Source: Amoebophrya sp. AT5.2 (Eukaryota; Sar; Dinophyceae; Syndiniales; Amoebophryaceae). From it: a stretch of 32,522 nt of DNA. Where the stretch lies: NCBI GenBank assembly GCA_005223375.1, contig RXOD01003994.1, positions 1-32,522 of the forward strand, read 5' to 3'. Made by a program: the position numbers and the translations under genes. This document shows positions 24,497 through 32,522 of this stretch, in pieces (within the stretch, counting starts at the first letter, position 1; the number at the start of each line of letters is the position of its first letter). Below the pieces are notes generated by a model. The model worked only from the letters and a program-made list of their open reading frames with translations. It did not search any database and was not told the DNA's origin.

Positions 24497-24757
24497 ATGG
24501 TCGCGGCAAAGCATTGGCTGGCGGCGAAGCCAAAGTCGAAGCGCCCCCATGATATGAGCAGCCGCTTCTCGCATTTCGCGTACGCCGCTGCCCTTTTCGG
24601 TGGAGCCCCGACCGGAGCAGTTAACCCGAAACCAACGTACGACGCCCCCTGGCCGGCGTTTCACGACCGCGGCGACGCGGATTTTGTCGAGGACACAGAG
24701 GCGGACAACGGGTTTTGGGCCACGCAGAGCCAGTACGACTTAAGGACTGAAGAATAA
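24497..24757 (+). CDS. Small hypothetical protein, 86 aa
   Basis: The ATG-to-TAA frame has GC-rich, coding-like codon use in contrast to AT-richer flanks. The N-terminal third is basic and lacks acidic residues until residue 19, followed by a small apolar stretch (FAYAAALFGG). The rest is Pro/Asp-rich and ends acidic. The start could act as an organelle targeting signal, but no family is recognised. No intron is needed. Confidence 0.5.
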   Translation: MVAAKHWLAAKPKSKRPHDMSSRFSHFAYAAALFGGAPTGAVNPKPTYDAPWPAFHDRGDADFVEDTEADNGFWATQSQYDLRTEE

Positions 24758-24933
24758 ACTCAGGTTTACGTGTCTGAGGGTTAGGCTTGCTCATGCTCGG
24801 AGTGCTTCTTCTTGCTGTAGCTCTCCGTCTCTCCTTCAGGCGGGAGATTATGGACTCAATAGGGCGGGGGGTGCAATCAGATCTGAGTCTGGCGTGTAGT
24901 TCGTATGGTACGTATGCCCCTCGCCGAGATGAA

Positions 24934-25017
24934 GGCTGGGTTTTTTCATAGCCTCTAAACGACAGTCTCCGGCACGGCATCGAGCACGCGAAGGAGAACG
25001 CGATACAGGCGAAGGCG
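24934..25017 (+). repeat. 84-bp direct copy of an intron end plus exon 2 start
   Basis: The sequence repeats 25350-25434 almost exactly: one base is missing and one is changed in the TTTTTTCATRGCC part. In the downstream copy it spans the 3' end of intron 1 (…TCTAAACGACAG) and the first 52 bases of exon 2 of the coiled-coil gene. Here the same block lies upstream of that gene's exon 1, so it is a partial, displaced duplication. Confidence 0.9.
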
Positions 25018-25054
25018 CGTTCTCCCTCGCGTGCTCGATGCCGTGGCGGAGACT
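24964..25054. repeat. 91-bp foldback: 39-bp stem overlapping a start codon
   Basis: The left arm 24964-25002 pairs with the right arm 25016-25054 with two mismatches, leaving a 13-nt loop. The left arm belongs to the 84-bp copy of exon 2. The right arm carries the ATG at 25038 and the first codons of the coiled-coil gene. The right arm is therefore also antisense to 25382-25419, in exon 2 of the same gene. Confidence 0.9.
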
Positions 25055-26585
25055 TTTTTCTTCAACGGCAACAGCTGGTGTGGTCACTGGTGCGCCTTGC
25101 AAAGCCTCCACAGCGCAAGCGCTCGCCATCGTTCCGCCATGGGAGCGACACGCGAGAAAATTGCGCAGCTTCATTCGCAAGGGCCTTGGGCTACTGGATT
25201 TTACCGATTGCAAAAGAATCGGCCAGAGCCTAGCCGCGTTTGATTACAAACACGCCTGCATTCTGGCTGTCCTTTCCAAAAGTGTGCAAAAGTTGGGTCT
25301 GGTTTGCCACACACCTCGGACGTTGGTAACGTAACATAGGAACGGCAACGGCTTGGGTTTTTTCATGGCCTCTAAACGACAGTCTCCGGCACGGCATCGA
25401 GCACGCGAAGGAGAACGCGATACAGGCGAAGGCGGCGGTTGCGGTCCCGAGGCTGGAGTGGCGCAAGACCGCGGAGACGGCGGAGGGAAAAAGGCGCACG
25501 AAGGAGGAGGTCGAGGCGGAGCTGCGGGAGTGGAAGGCGAAGGAGGACGCGGAGTTCGAGCGGCTGGTTGAAATCAAGAAGCAGAGCTACGACGAGGAGC
25601 AGGTGCTGAAGGAGAAGAAGCAGGTCGTGGAGGAAATGGCGCGCCAGCAGCGGGAAAAGGAGCGGGAACTGCTCGAGCGGAAGAAACGAATGGAGGCAGA
25701 GATGGAGAAGGCGAAAAGGGAAATGAAGGCGGCGGTGGAAAAGGGAGAAAAGGAAGTGGAGCAGGCGGAGAAGAATTTCGCAGAAGTGGAACGCATGATC
25801 AAATCCAGCAAAGAGTACGAGACAGCTTCGAAACAGCTGGACGAGACTTAGGTCCTCAAAATCTTGTTGAAAAACTCAACGATCTAGGTAGAGGGTCTCA
25901 TGCTCCTAAGTCTTAGGACGTCGTTCTCGCTGCCTTGAGACGCAGACGCCCGCTTTCGCATATTCTGCAGGGAGGTTTCTGCAAGTGTAGTTCTTGTCTG
26001 CTAGTGTTTACTGTCGGACCTCGTCGAAGGGATAAGTAGTTCTTGCGAAGGAGACAGAAGCGAGAGGCTTTCTGACGAAGCCGACACTCGACCACCCTGC
26101 ATTGAGTTTTTCGAACCTGCTCTAAGAAACTGCAGAAAAAAGGCAAGAGGTGGAACGGAAGCGGGAAATTGTTGTGGGCAACTACGAAACGGCGAGGAGA
26201 GAGGCGGAGCAAGCCCATCTGATATATGAGGAAGCGGAAAAAAGAATCCTGGACGCGGACAAATCACTTGGGGAAATGGACGTACTATACCAATCACTGT
26301 AGTAGATTGATAATCTAATCTTCACTATTCAGAATCGCTGAGAAGAGAAATTTTTGATGACCACATCAGAGCGCTCTGCGCGACACGGGCGCGAAGCTGG
26401 CGACCTACCCGGGGAGTGATACCAATCCGTGGACCAACGCAATGGGCGGTGACACGCACGAGCCCGAGAAGCCGCCAAACTCCCTGCCAAACGTGACACA
26501 GCTCTTCCTGGCCGTGGGAGGGGTCCTACTGCTCGGCGCAGGTTTCTTCGCGGTACAGAGCGTTTTATGGAAGGCAGGACGATGA
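25038..26585 (+). CDS. Coiled-coil, C-terminally membrane-anchored protein, probably mitochondrial
   Basis: Four exons (25038-25330, 25383-25848, 26132-26281, 26370-26585) give 374 aa. The N terminus, MPWRRLFSSTATAGVV, is a typical mitochondrial presequence. A compact domain follows (residues about 30-98, with WERHARKLRSFIRKGLG and AFDYKHACILAVLSKSVQ). Residues about 130-300 are an almost uninterrupted Glu/Lys/Arg-rich coiled coil. Its end is internally repetitive: EVEQAEKNFAEVER in exon 2 resembles EAEQAHLIYEEAEK in exon 3. The last exon has a Pro/Asn-rich link, then one hydrophobic segment (LFLAVGGVLLLGAGFFAV) with a short basic tail. That arrangement fits an inner- or outer-membrane anchor. 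I do not recognise the family. The second intron lacks GT-AG ends; see its own entry. The start codon lies in a hairpin arm, which might affect translation or merely reflect a recent rearrangement. Confidence 0.65.
25331..25382 (+). other. 52-bp GT-AG intron of the coiled-coil gene
   Basis: The donor is GTAAC|GTAACATAG and the acceptor TCTAAACGACAG|TCTCCG, phase 2. Splicing converts ...TPRTLV plus a shared Thr into LRHGIEHAKENA, the coiled-coil frame. An upstream donor GTAACG at 25326 would give the wrong frame. Confidence 0.7.
25849..26131 (+). mobile_element. Non-GT-AG intron, introner family A copy 1
   Basis: The direct repeat GARACT lies at each junction (GAGACT 25843-25848, GAAACT 26126-26131). 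Removing 283 bp joins ...KQLDET to AEKRQEVERK in frame, a continuous coiled coil. Without removal the frame stops at TAG 25849. No rotation of the boundary within the repeat gives GT-AG. Inside, GAAAAACTCAA at 25869-25879 is inverted as TTGAGTTTTTC at 26102-26112. The right end, ATTGAGTTTTTCGAACCT (26101-26118), is identical to the right end of the first NPRL2 intron. A small hairpin, TCCTAAGTCTTAGGA, lies in the interior. Confidence 0.75.
26282..26369 (+). other. 88-bp GT-AG intron of the coiled-coil gene
   Basis: The donor is ATGGAC|GTACTA and the acceptor CCACATCAG|AGCGCT, phase 0. It contains stops in frame (TAGTAG at about 26300). Splicing joins the coiled coil to the membrane-anchor exon. 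The boundaries are plausible but rest on frame and GT-AG only. Confidence 0.6.
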
Positions 26586-28015
26586 AGAGGAACCGCATCC
26601 CGGATGCCTACGAGCTACTATGTTTTTTCCATTTCAATTTTCTTTTCGATATCGAACGAAAGAACTGCCGAAGATGAGCTGCACAAAAGATTGATCAGAA
26701 TCGGGAATCAATTGGTTCCTGTCCTCTCGTTTGCGTGGATAGCGCCGTGAACGTGATGTGGTGTTCTGATGGTGTGTAAGTATACTCTGCGCCGGCGTCT
26801 TGAAGTTCTTTCTTCCGTTCCAAGCTCCGGATCTGATGCTCTTGAAGTTCTAAGTCGCTGGATCCACCCGCTTTCAAGTACTACCGCTTCTACGTACTTA
26901 CTTACTAGCTGCTTTGGCTTCGACTAGAAGCTTTGTGTCAGCCTCAGGTGCATTGATTTCCATGTGTAATCGTTATCGCCGTGGCGAAGGTGATATACAC
27001 AGATTGCGAGTAAGAACGAAGTTTTTCCACGCTGCACAGGAGAAAGACAGGCTTCACGCAAAGTAGTAGTCAATGGACACTACCAGTCAGAAGCAATGCA
27101 TTCTTTATTTAGGAACAATGGTGCCACCTAGTATATTCCCTCAGTCACTGTCACATGATTGAAGTTCTACGCGTTCGCTTTATTTCTCACCGTTGGAAGT
27201 AGGTCGGTGAAGACGTGAAGGCCTCGAACAAATACGCCACTCCTGGGCAGCTGCAGTTGCACTTGCAGCTGAATTAGTACAATACGATTGATACATAGCT
27301 CTGCAACGAAAAAAGATCGCGTGCGTGCATCTGCTAGTTCAACAGCGAAAACGCCACTATTGCAATCGATCCGCGACCGCCCGCGTTTCAGATGCAACCC
27401 CTGGGTCTCGCCCCATTCTCGTCTGGCAGTAGACTTAACAATAACATGGAGAAGGGACGACGGCGGGGCCGCTTCGAAACCAAAGTTAAACGTAGGGCGA
27501 GAAAGAGAACTGAAGCTGAACTGCTACTGCAATTAGTTTTAGGCCCGCCTCCGGGGATAACGCTGAAGCACAGCTGAGGCCCATTGGAACTGATAGATGC
27601 TCACACGTCGAAGGCGGCCATATTGATTCTCATTCATCACTTTCTTCCATTTGCTTCGCCTTCGTATCACCGTCGATCTACCTCTAGCACGACGACCATT
27701 TCGATGTCTGATCGATCCCTATTGTTCGCTCTGGGTAGAAGTAGTCGTAGTGGGGGCAGAGACAAAGAAAGTATGGGCGCTTGCAGTAACACCGATGAAG
27801 CAGGGCGGATCCTGCAGGAGGAGCCAAAGTCAAAGTGACACTTGACTTCTTGTTGCTCCTCATCATCAGGATGCGTTCCATGAGACCAGGAGCAGCTTTT
27901 TGAGGCGGAAATCGAGTTTGGAGGCGAACCTCGCACAAAACCTCCGCACCAGACCTCCCGCGGCGGTCTCCATCTTCTCCAGAGCCGGGCCAGCGTATCG
28001 CTATCGTCTCGCATA
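26586..28015. other. Long spacer, no confident gene
   Basis: This 1.43-kb region is AT-richer than the genes. Short frames at 27392-27577 and 27703-27838 start with ATG but have no recognisable domain, and their composition does not stand out. A small imperfect palindrome built on CAGCTGCAG lies near 27248-27270. Regulatory sequence for NPRL2 may be here, but no motif is identified. Confidence 0.45.
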
Positions 28016-31000
28016 ATGTCGCTTTCCGCTTTGTATTGCGTTGTTTTCGACAACGCCAAGGGTCCGATCCAGCGCGGCAGCTCGGTGCTGGACAAGGACG
28101 CTCGCTGTCCCACCGACCCCGATCTGCTCGGTCCGGAGCCGTCCTACTTCTTAAGCCTTCAAAAAACTCAATACTCCTTCATCAGTGCTGGGGTACTAGT
28201 TGTCTAGAGGGGTTCGTGATCCGGGAGCCCAATGGCTCGGAGATTTGTCACAGCCGCTGCGACCCGTCATCGATCTGTAGGCGTTTGGACACCTCTGGAA
28301 GTGTCAGCCCGTCGCCATAGTGGGGCTCTCTTTCTGTAGTGTGGGACTTTCGACGACGCTCTCCCACCGACCCCGATCTGCCTTAGTTCTGCAAAAATTT
28401 GGATCTGCCTTAGTTATTGAGTTTTTCGAACCTCTAAACTTCTGTCCCGACCAGAAGCTCTGCGGGCAGAGCTTGCACATCGTGGACGACTTCGGGGAGC
28501 GCGAGTGGTGCGGCGTGCCCCTCTACCTCGAATCGGAAACCTACGACCGGAGCTGCTTCCGGTTCTGCATCGTGGCGCAGGCCAAGTTCGAGAAGGAGAT
28601 GTACAAGCAGGCTTTGGTGCAGACGGAGCACGAAAAGCTGGAGCTGCTGGACTACTTCGAGCGGCGGTTCGCGCTGCTGGCGGTGAACTTAGCAAGAGCG
28701 TTCGAGAAGGTCGAGGTGGACCTCAACTTTGTTTCGCTCGCGACGGAAACGCAGATGAGCGAGATGCTGAGCGAGGTGGCGAACCAACTGATATCGGGAC
28801 GGGACTGCTTCGTGCCGCTCTGGTGGCCCATCTACCGCGAGTGGGAAAACGGCGCCTACGAAGCTGGTGGAGGTGGAGCATTTACTGCGAATGCGTTCAG
28901 TTTAATGTCCGATCGAAGTATTACCGCGCAAACAGAAGAGAAGGAACATGCTGGTGCCGCCGCTGTGGAAGGTCCTGGGACCACGAGTGGGAGTGCTGCG
29001 GATGTGTCATCAAGAACAAGGAGCTTCTCGTTTGCGCCACCGGTCCGGCAGGAGGGGAGTTCGTCGTGGACGAGCATGCCGGTTAAGTCTAACAAACTGG
29101 AAGTTGTGGAAAACGGCGAGGATCCGGAGGACACCGGTTCAACTTCGCCCGGGGGCGTGACGATAGGACCACCAACGATCGCGCCTGCCTCCAAGATAGT
29201 GAAGGCGACGACGTTTCACGACGTTCCCGAGGTCGTGCCGATTCAACCGGGAGATCATATTAGCACAACTCATACGCGGGAGGTTGTCAACATTCAACCG
29301 GGAGGTGTACATGTACTACAAGAGCAGTCGGCCGCCCGACAGGCCCAGCACCACCCGGGCCCCACCGGTCTGCTCGCGGAGAAAGTTTATCGTCGCTTTC
29401 TGGTGCACCGGGCAATCGCGCTGAAGAAGTTCGTGATTCTGCAGACGTGGCGGAGCCACTACGAGGCGTTCGGCCGGTTCCGGTTTGACCGACGTTGGTC
29501 CGACCAGTGCACTTCCTCTTCCGCGCCCGGTGGACACCAAAGCTCCAAATCTGGTGCCGCGGCGGGCGGGGGAGAAAACAACTCATCCCCCGATCTACCA
29601 CTTCCAGCACTAGGCGCCGGTCAGGACGTCGATATTAACTCCTCGGCGAATATCTCCCAACATCTAGAGCGGGGGTCGACGCCGCGGCTGACCGTGTACC
29701 AACCGAAACTGGAGGAGGCCAGGCCCAGTTTCGGCGGCGCCGGTGGGATCGGATCCATCAATTCGGCGAGCAAACGGCTCTCGAGTCTGGAAAAGGAGCT
29801 CACGGGCGCGGCCGCGGGCGTGCTACCGGCAAATGTCGGACTATCATCTTCTTCTACTCCCATCAATAACGCACCATCGCCCGCCGGCATATCAATATCT
29901 ACTTCCGGCGCAATAATGAACCCAACTCCATCAACTGCTTCGACTTCCGCCACCGACACGAAGATTTCTGGTTCGGCGCTCCCCCCGCTGGATTCTAGCC
30001 GCGTGCCTATTTTCCTTGTGGACCTCCGCAACCTGCTTGCCTGCACCGATTTCATCGAGCAGAACCAGCTGGACCTCACGCTGTTCGAGATTTTGCCGTT
30101 CATTGACGGGTTGAACAACATCTAGTAAGGTGGGGGATTAGCCTCATAGCTTAGGGGATTGCAGGCCGGCTGCGACCTGGAGTACGTGGATCTGATAAAA
30201 ACCCTGGACAGTCAGGCCCTACGAGGGCAGGCACAGGCAGGCAGGTGGGCTTGGGAGGAGGAAATAAGGGTAAGGGATATTAGAAACAGATCCGTGATAG
30301 GCCCCTCATCTATCGATCGGCGAAGTCTGTTAGTCCCTATGAGGAACAGTAGACTCCATCGGCCCACAGGCAGGCCAGTTGTTGCACATAGCTAGGGAAA
30401 AAACACAAATCCCGAAACTCCTGAGGCTAATGGTCCACCTCTCAACATCTACGACATTTCGCAGCAGGCCGGCTGCGATCTGGAGTACGTGGATCTGATC
30501 CTAAGGCACCTGGTGAAGGCGAAGATCTGCATTCTGATCGACCCCATCCACGACTGGAGCCTGTACCGCCTGAAACCATCCTTCGTGGACTTCTTCGCGT
30601 CGCTGTGTTCATCTGGGGAGCGAGGTTCTTGTTGTGTCGGGAAGGGTCGTCGTGGTGAGCAGAGGTCGGAGGTTCCGGGAGCTGGTAGTGATGATGGGTT
30701 TCGGGGACCAGGTAGAGCTCAAGGTCAAGCAGGTAGTGGTAGTACGAGTGCCAGTGCCGAGCTGTTCGCCTACAAGGAAAACTACCTCGCAAATCGCCGA
30801 AAAACGAAAAACTCGAACTCGTTTTCAACCGAAGACTCATCGCCCAACTCCAACACGTCCTCAGTAGACCCAGACGACACGACCAGCAGCTTCAACACTT
30901 CTTCTGACACGGCGTCCTCGGTAGCAGATGAAGAGTGCTCAACATCTACCTCGGAGGTGGACACGGACGTGGACGAGGAACTTCGGGGCAGTACGCAGCA

Positions 31001-32331
31001 ACAACTGGGAACAAATCGAAGCAGCTTCTCGAGCTCACCCTCCACGTTGTCGTCGCCGGATAAAACCGTTGGAGACAAGAAGGCTTGTCTCTCCATCAAC
31101 GGTGGCGAAAAAGCATTCCTGTCCAAGGTGGAAGACAGCGACCTACGCGCCCGCGACGACCTGCTTCTGAACGTGATGCAACTGGAGACAGACGCATCTT
31201 CACCCTCGCGATCCTTAGAAGGGGGGGGAGTTGTATTTCCCCAACATCCCCTTGGCCTTGGAGGAAGCGGCGGAACCGAACGACTAAAATCGGACTCGTC
31301 GTCGCGACCACCATCGAAACTACTCGAGGACGCCGATGTCGATATAATCGACGCGGGGGTTCGGAACAAGCTGGAGTATGGGGAGCAGCCGCCACGAGGA
31401 CCACCGGAACAGGTCGGCCGTGACGACCTAAGAGACCACGAGGACGGGGAGGACCGCCGCGAGCAGCGGGCTTTTCGGGATCGGCGGCGGCGGGAGATGA
31501 TTGATTTCTGCTTCTACACGCCGACGGATATCATGTTTGCGAGCCATCCTCGAGGGATCGAGTATGCGGCGAGGCGGCCAAGTAACCACAGTCGGCATAC
31601 CTCTTCTGAGCTCGCGTCTACCCCTGATGAATTGGGAAGCCGCGATTTTACCAGCAGTGGACCCAACACCGTGACTGGAGCAGGATCCCCCTTCCTCTAC
31701 CTCCCAGACGAAAAAGTAGGCTTCCACCAACATCGCAAAACTGGTAATGATAACCAGCATGTCCAAGGGGAAGCTAGTGCTGGCTCAACCTATGCTAAGC
31801 AGATGGAAGCGGAAGCGATGGTCCCGACACCGGCAGCTGCGGCCAGCAGCACTTCTTCTGGAGGTGTGGGGCCGCGCCCGACACCGCACGCGTCCTCGCC
31901 TTCGCGACAGCAATGGCCCACCATGATGGCCCCGGCCCACAATCGGGAAGATCATGGCCGTGGTGGCACCAGCTGCAAGCGTCACCAGAAGCTGAAGCGA
32001 CGAAGGAGGAAACGGCGTCGAGACAGGAGGCGTGACATGCGACTGCTGTGCGAGCACCTGATGTACTACTTTTGCCAGCTGTCACCACACCAGCCGCTGG
32101 GAGAATATCGCAGTAAATGGTTTGCGCCGCGTGGACTACGCCCACTCGTCGCAGCCTCGCCACCGGCTGAGAGGGTACTTATTTGTCCACGACCTCCAAC
32201 AATTATGCATTGATTCTTTTCCTTCTGCGATGTCAACGCAAACCAATGGTCCTGCCGTCTCGCTACTACTTGAAGCGATAGAAAAAGCAAATGAAAAAAA
32301 GTCGAACAATGCACAAGCTTGCAATATATAA
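28016..32331 (+). CDS. NPRL2: NPRL2 homologue (GATOR1 complex, TORC1 inhibition)
   Basis: Exons are 28016-28151, 28444-30124 and 30452-32331, about 1231 aa against about 380 in human NPRL2. The N terminus, LYCVVFDNAKGPIQ, matches the family's first strand and GP turn of the longin domain. Exon 2 gives the rest of that domain (CGVPLYLESETYDRSCFRFC, then VEVDLNFVSLATE and LISGRDCFVPL), followed by some 350 residues of Ser/Gly/Thr-rich insertion. The family block VPIFLVDLRNLL...LPFIDGLNNI closes the exon. Exon 3 continues with YDISQQAGCDLEYVDLILR (winged-helix start) and IDPIHDWSLY. Another long acidic/Ser-rich insert follows, then LMYYFCQLSPHQPLGE. After a frame change near 32106 the last part reads NGLRRVDYAHSSQPRHRLRGYL, resembling the conserved NPRL2 end. 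The 0-frame alternative stops at 32213. GATOR1 is a GTPase-activating complex for Rag GTPases at the lysosome/vacuole. Both introns are non-canonical. Confidence 0.82.
28108..28127 (+). repeat. Exon 1 sequence copied inside the following intron
   Basis: TCCCACCGACCCCGATCTGC occurs in exon 1 here and again at 28362-28381 inside the intron. GACGCTC also precedes both copies, with a 4-base difference in spacing. It is a small captured or duplicated exon fragment. Confidence 0.85.
28152..28443 (+). mobile_element. Non-GT-AG intron, introner family A copy 2
   Basis: ACTTCT flanks the element (28146-28151 and 28438-28443). Removing 292 bp joins EPSYF to CPDQKLCGQS in frame, restoring the NPRL2 longin domain. 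No rotation within the repeat gives GT-AG. The ends are inverted repeats: 28151-28173 against 28415-28437, 18 of 23 matching, with core AAAAACTCAATA. This is the same TIR as in the coiled-coil gene's second intron. Confidence 0.8.
28375..28415 (+). repeat. Two copies of GATCTGCCTTAGTT in the intron
   Basis: The 14-mer lies at 28375-28388 and 28402-28415, separated by 13 bases. The first copy starts within the exon-derived fragment and the second abuts the right terminal repeat, suggesting stepwise local duplication. Confidence 0.8.
30125..30451 (+). mobile_element. Non-GT-AG intron with 20-bp TIR and 9-bp direct repeat (family B)
   Basis: CAACATCTA occurs at the exon 2 end (30116-30124) and just before exon 3 coding resumes (30443-30451). 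Removing 327 bp joins IDGLNNI to YDISQQAG, matching the continuous block of NPRL2 proteins. The left end starts GTAAGG, but the right end at that register is TA, and no register within the repeat gives GT-AG. AAGGTGGGGGATTAGCCTCA (30127-30146) is inverted at 30422-30441, 16 of 20 matching. A copy of exon 3 sequence lies inside (30161-30196). Confidence 0.82.
30161..30196 (+). repeat. 36-bp copy of exon 3 inside the preceding intron
   Basis: It starts GCAGGCCGGCTGCGACC and matches 30464-30499 at 35 of 36 positions; the single change is silent at the protein level (C to T in an Asp codon). The downstream copy encodes AGCDLEYVDLI of NPRL2. The intron copy could act as a decoy or reflect template switching when the element inserted. 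Confidence 0.9.
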
Positions 32332-32522
32332 ATACTATTATTCAACTTTGCAGAAATATCACCTGAAGGTGTCGCCGAGGTCTTCTGAAGCCTCTGAAAT
32401 CCTAAAAAATACCTTCTGAAGGTTCTGAGCTTGCTTTTTTCAAAAATAGCTTTGAAGTAAGCAGATACCTATGGCGATTCAATATTTTGACGCTCCTCCT
32501 CAAAACCTTCAGTAGGTCAAAA
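32332..32522. other. Right-edge sequence, no gene seen
   Basis: AT-rich sequence to the window end. Variants of the motif ACCTTCTGAAGGT recur in both orientations (about 32361-32370, 32380-32390, 32412-32424, 32507-32515), perhaps the start of a repeat family. No coding frame is supported. Confidence 0.4.

Noticed and set aside
25353..25571. ATG frame of 72 codons overlapping exon 2
   Set aside because: It is Gly-rich and out of frame with the strongly periodic coiled-coil frame, so it is a shadow frame.
25852..26135. GT-AG reading of the coiled-coil gene's second intron (AG|GTCCTC to CTGCAG|AAA)
   Set aside because: It would leave the in-frame TAG at 25849-25851 in the message, so it cannot restore the protein.
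27392..27838. Two short ATG frames on the + strand before NPRL2
   Set aside because: They are short and without conserved features or clear codon bias; they are not distinguishable from chance.

Overview
The window looks like a protist nuclear genome, most likely an alveolate and possibly a dinoflagellate or syndinian relative such as Amoebophrya. This is inference. The reasons are: GC-rich coding sequence; very long proteins with low-complexity insertions; every supported gene on the + strand; and a mixture of ordinary GT-AG introns with introns that have no GT-AG ends and instead carry terminal inverted repeats (TIRs) and flanking direct repeats. Non-canonical introns of this sort are known from Amoebophrya and, in another form, from euglenids. 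There are no operons, ribosome binding sites, tRNA or rRNA genes, or CRISPR arrays that I can support.

Layout, all on the + strand. (1) 1-11547: a UTP20-like HEAT-repeat protein of ribosome small-subunit processing, cut by the left edge, with one GT-AG intron before its basic C-terminal tail. (2) 12043-13515: an unrecognised two-exon protein of 464 aa. (3) 14184-21668: a giant, divergent HECT E3 ubiquitin ligase of about 2150 aa in five exons, with a frame break near 15438 and a long perfect-looking hairpin inside one intron. (4) 22781-24151: an intronless D-serine dehydratase-like fold-type III PLP enzyme. (5) 24497-24757: a small hypothetical protein. (6) 25038-26585: a four-exon, 374-aa protein with an N-terminal mitochondrial-type presequence, a long coiled coil and a C-terminal membrane segment. 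(7) 28016-about 32331: an NPRL2 (GATOR1 subunit) homologue in three exons, about 1231 aa, three times the usual size because of low-complexity inserts.

The most striking content is the introns. Two introns in different genes (25849-26131 and 28152-28443) share the same terminal inverted repeat, so they look like copies of one intron-forming mobile element (introner). A third (30125-30451) has a different 20-bp TIR and a 9-bp flanking direct repeat. A fourth (18384-18770) has yet another TIR. In the NPRL2 gene, joining the exons exactly at the direct repeats restores a reading frame that matches the family across both junctions, although no GT-AG pair is available there. The ordinary GT-AG introns in the same window lack such TIRs. 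Several introns or gene starts also hold short copies of neighbouring exon sequence, and the start codon of gene 6 sits in one arm of a 39-bp hairpin whose other arm copies its own second exon.

The genes serve unrelated housekeeping roles (ribosome biogenesis, ubiquitination, amino-acid metabolism, TORC1 control), so co-orientation rather than shared function is what unites them. Intron boundaries and homology calls are by eye only; no alignment or transcript data were available.
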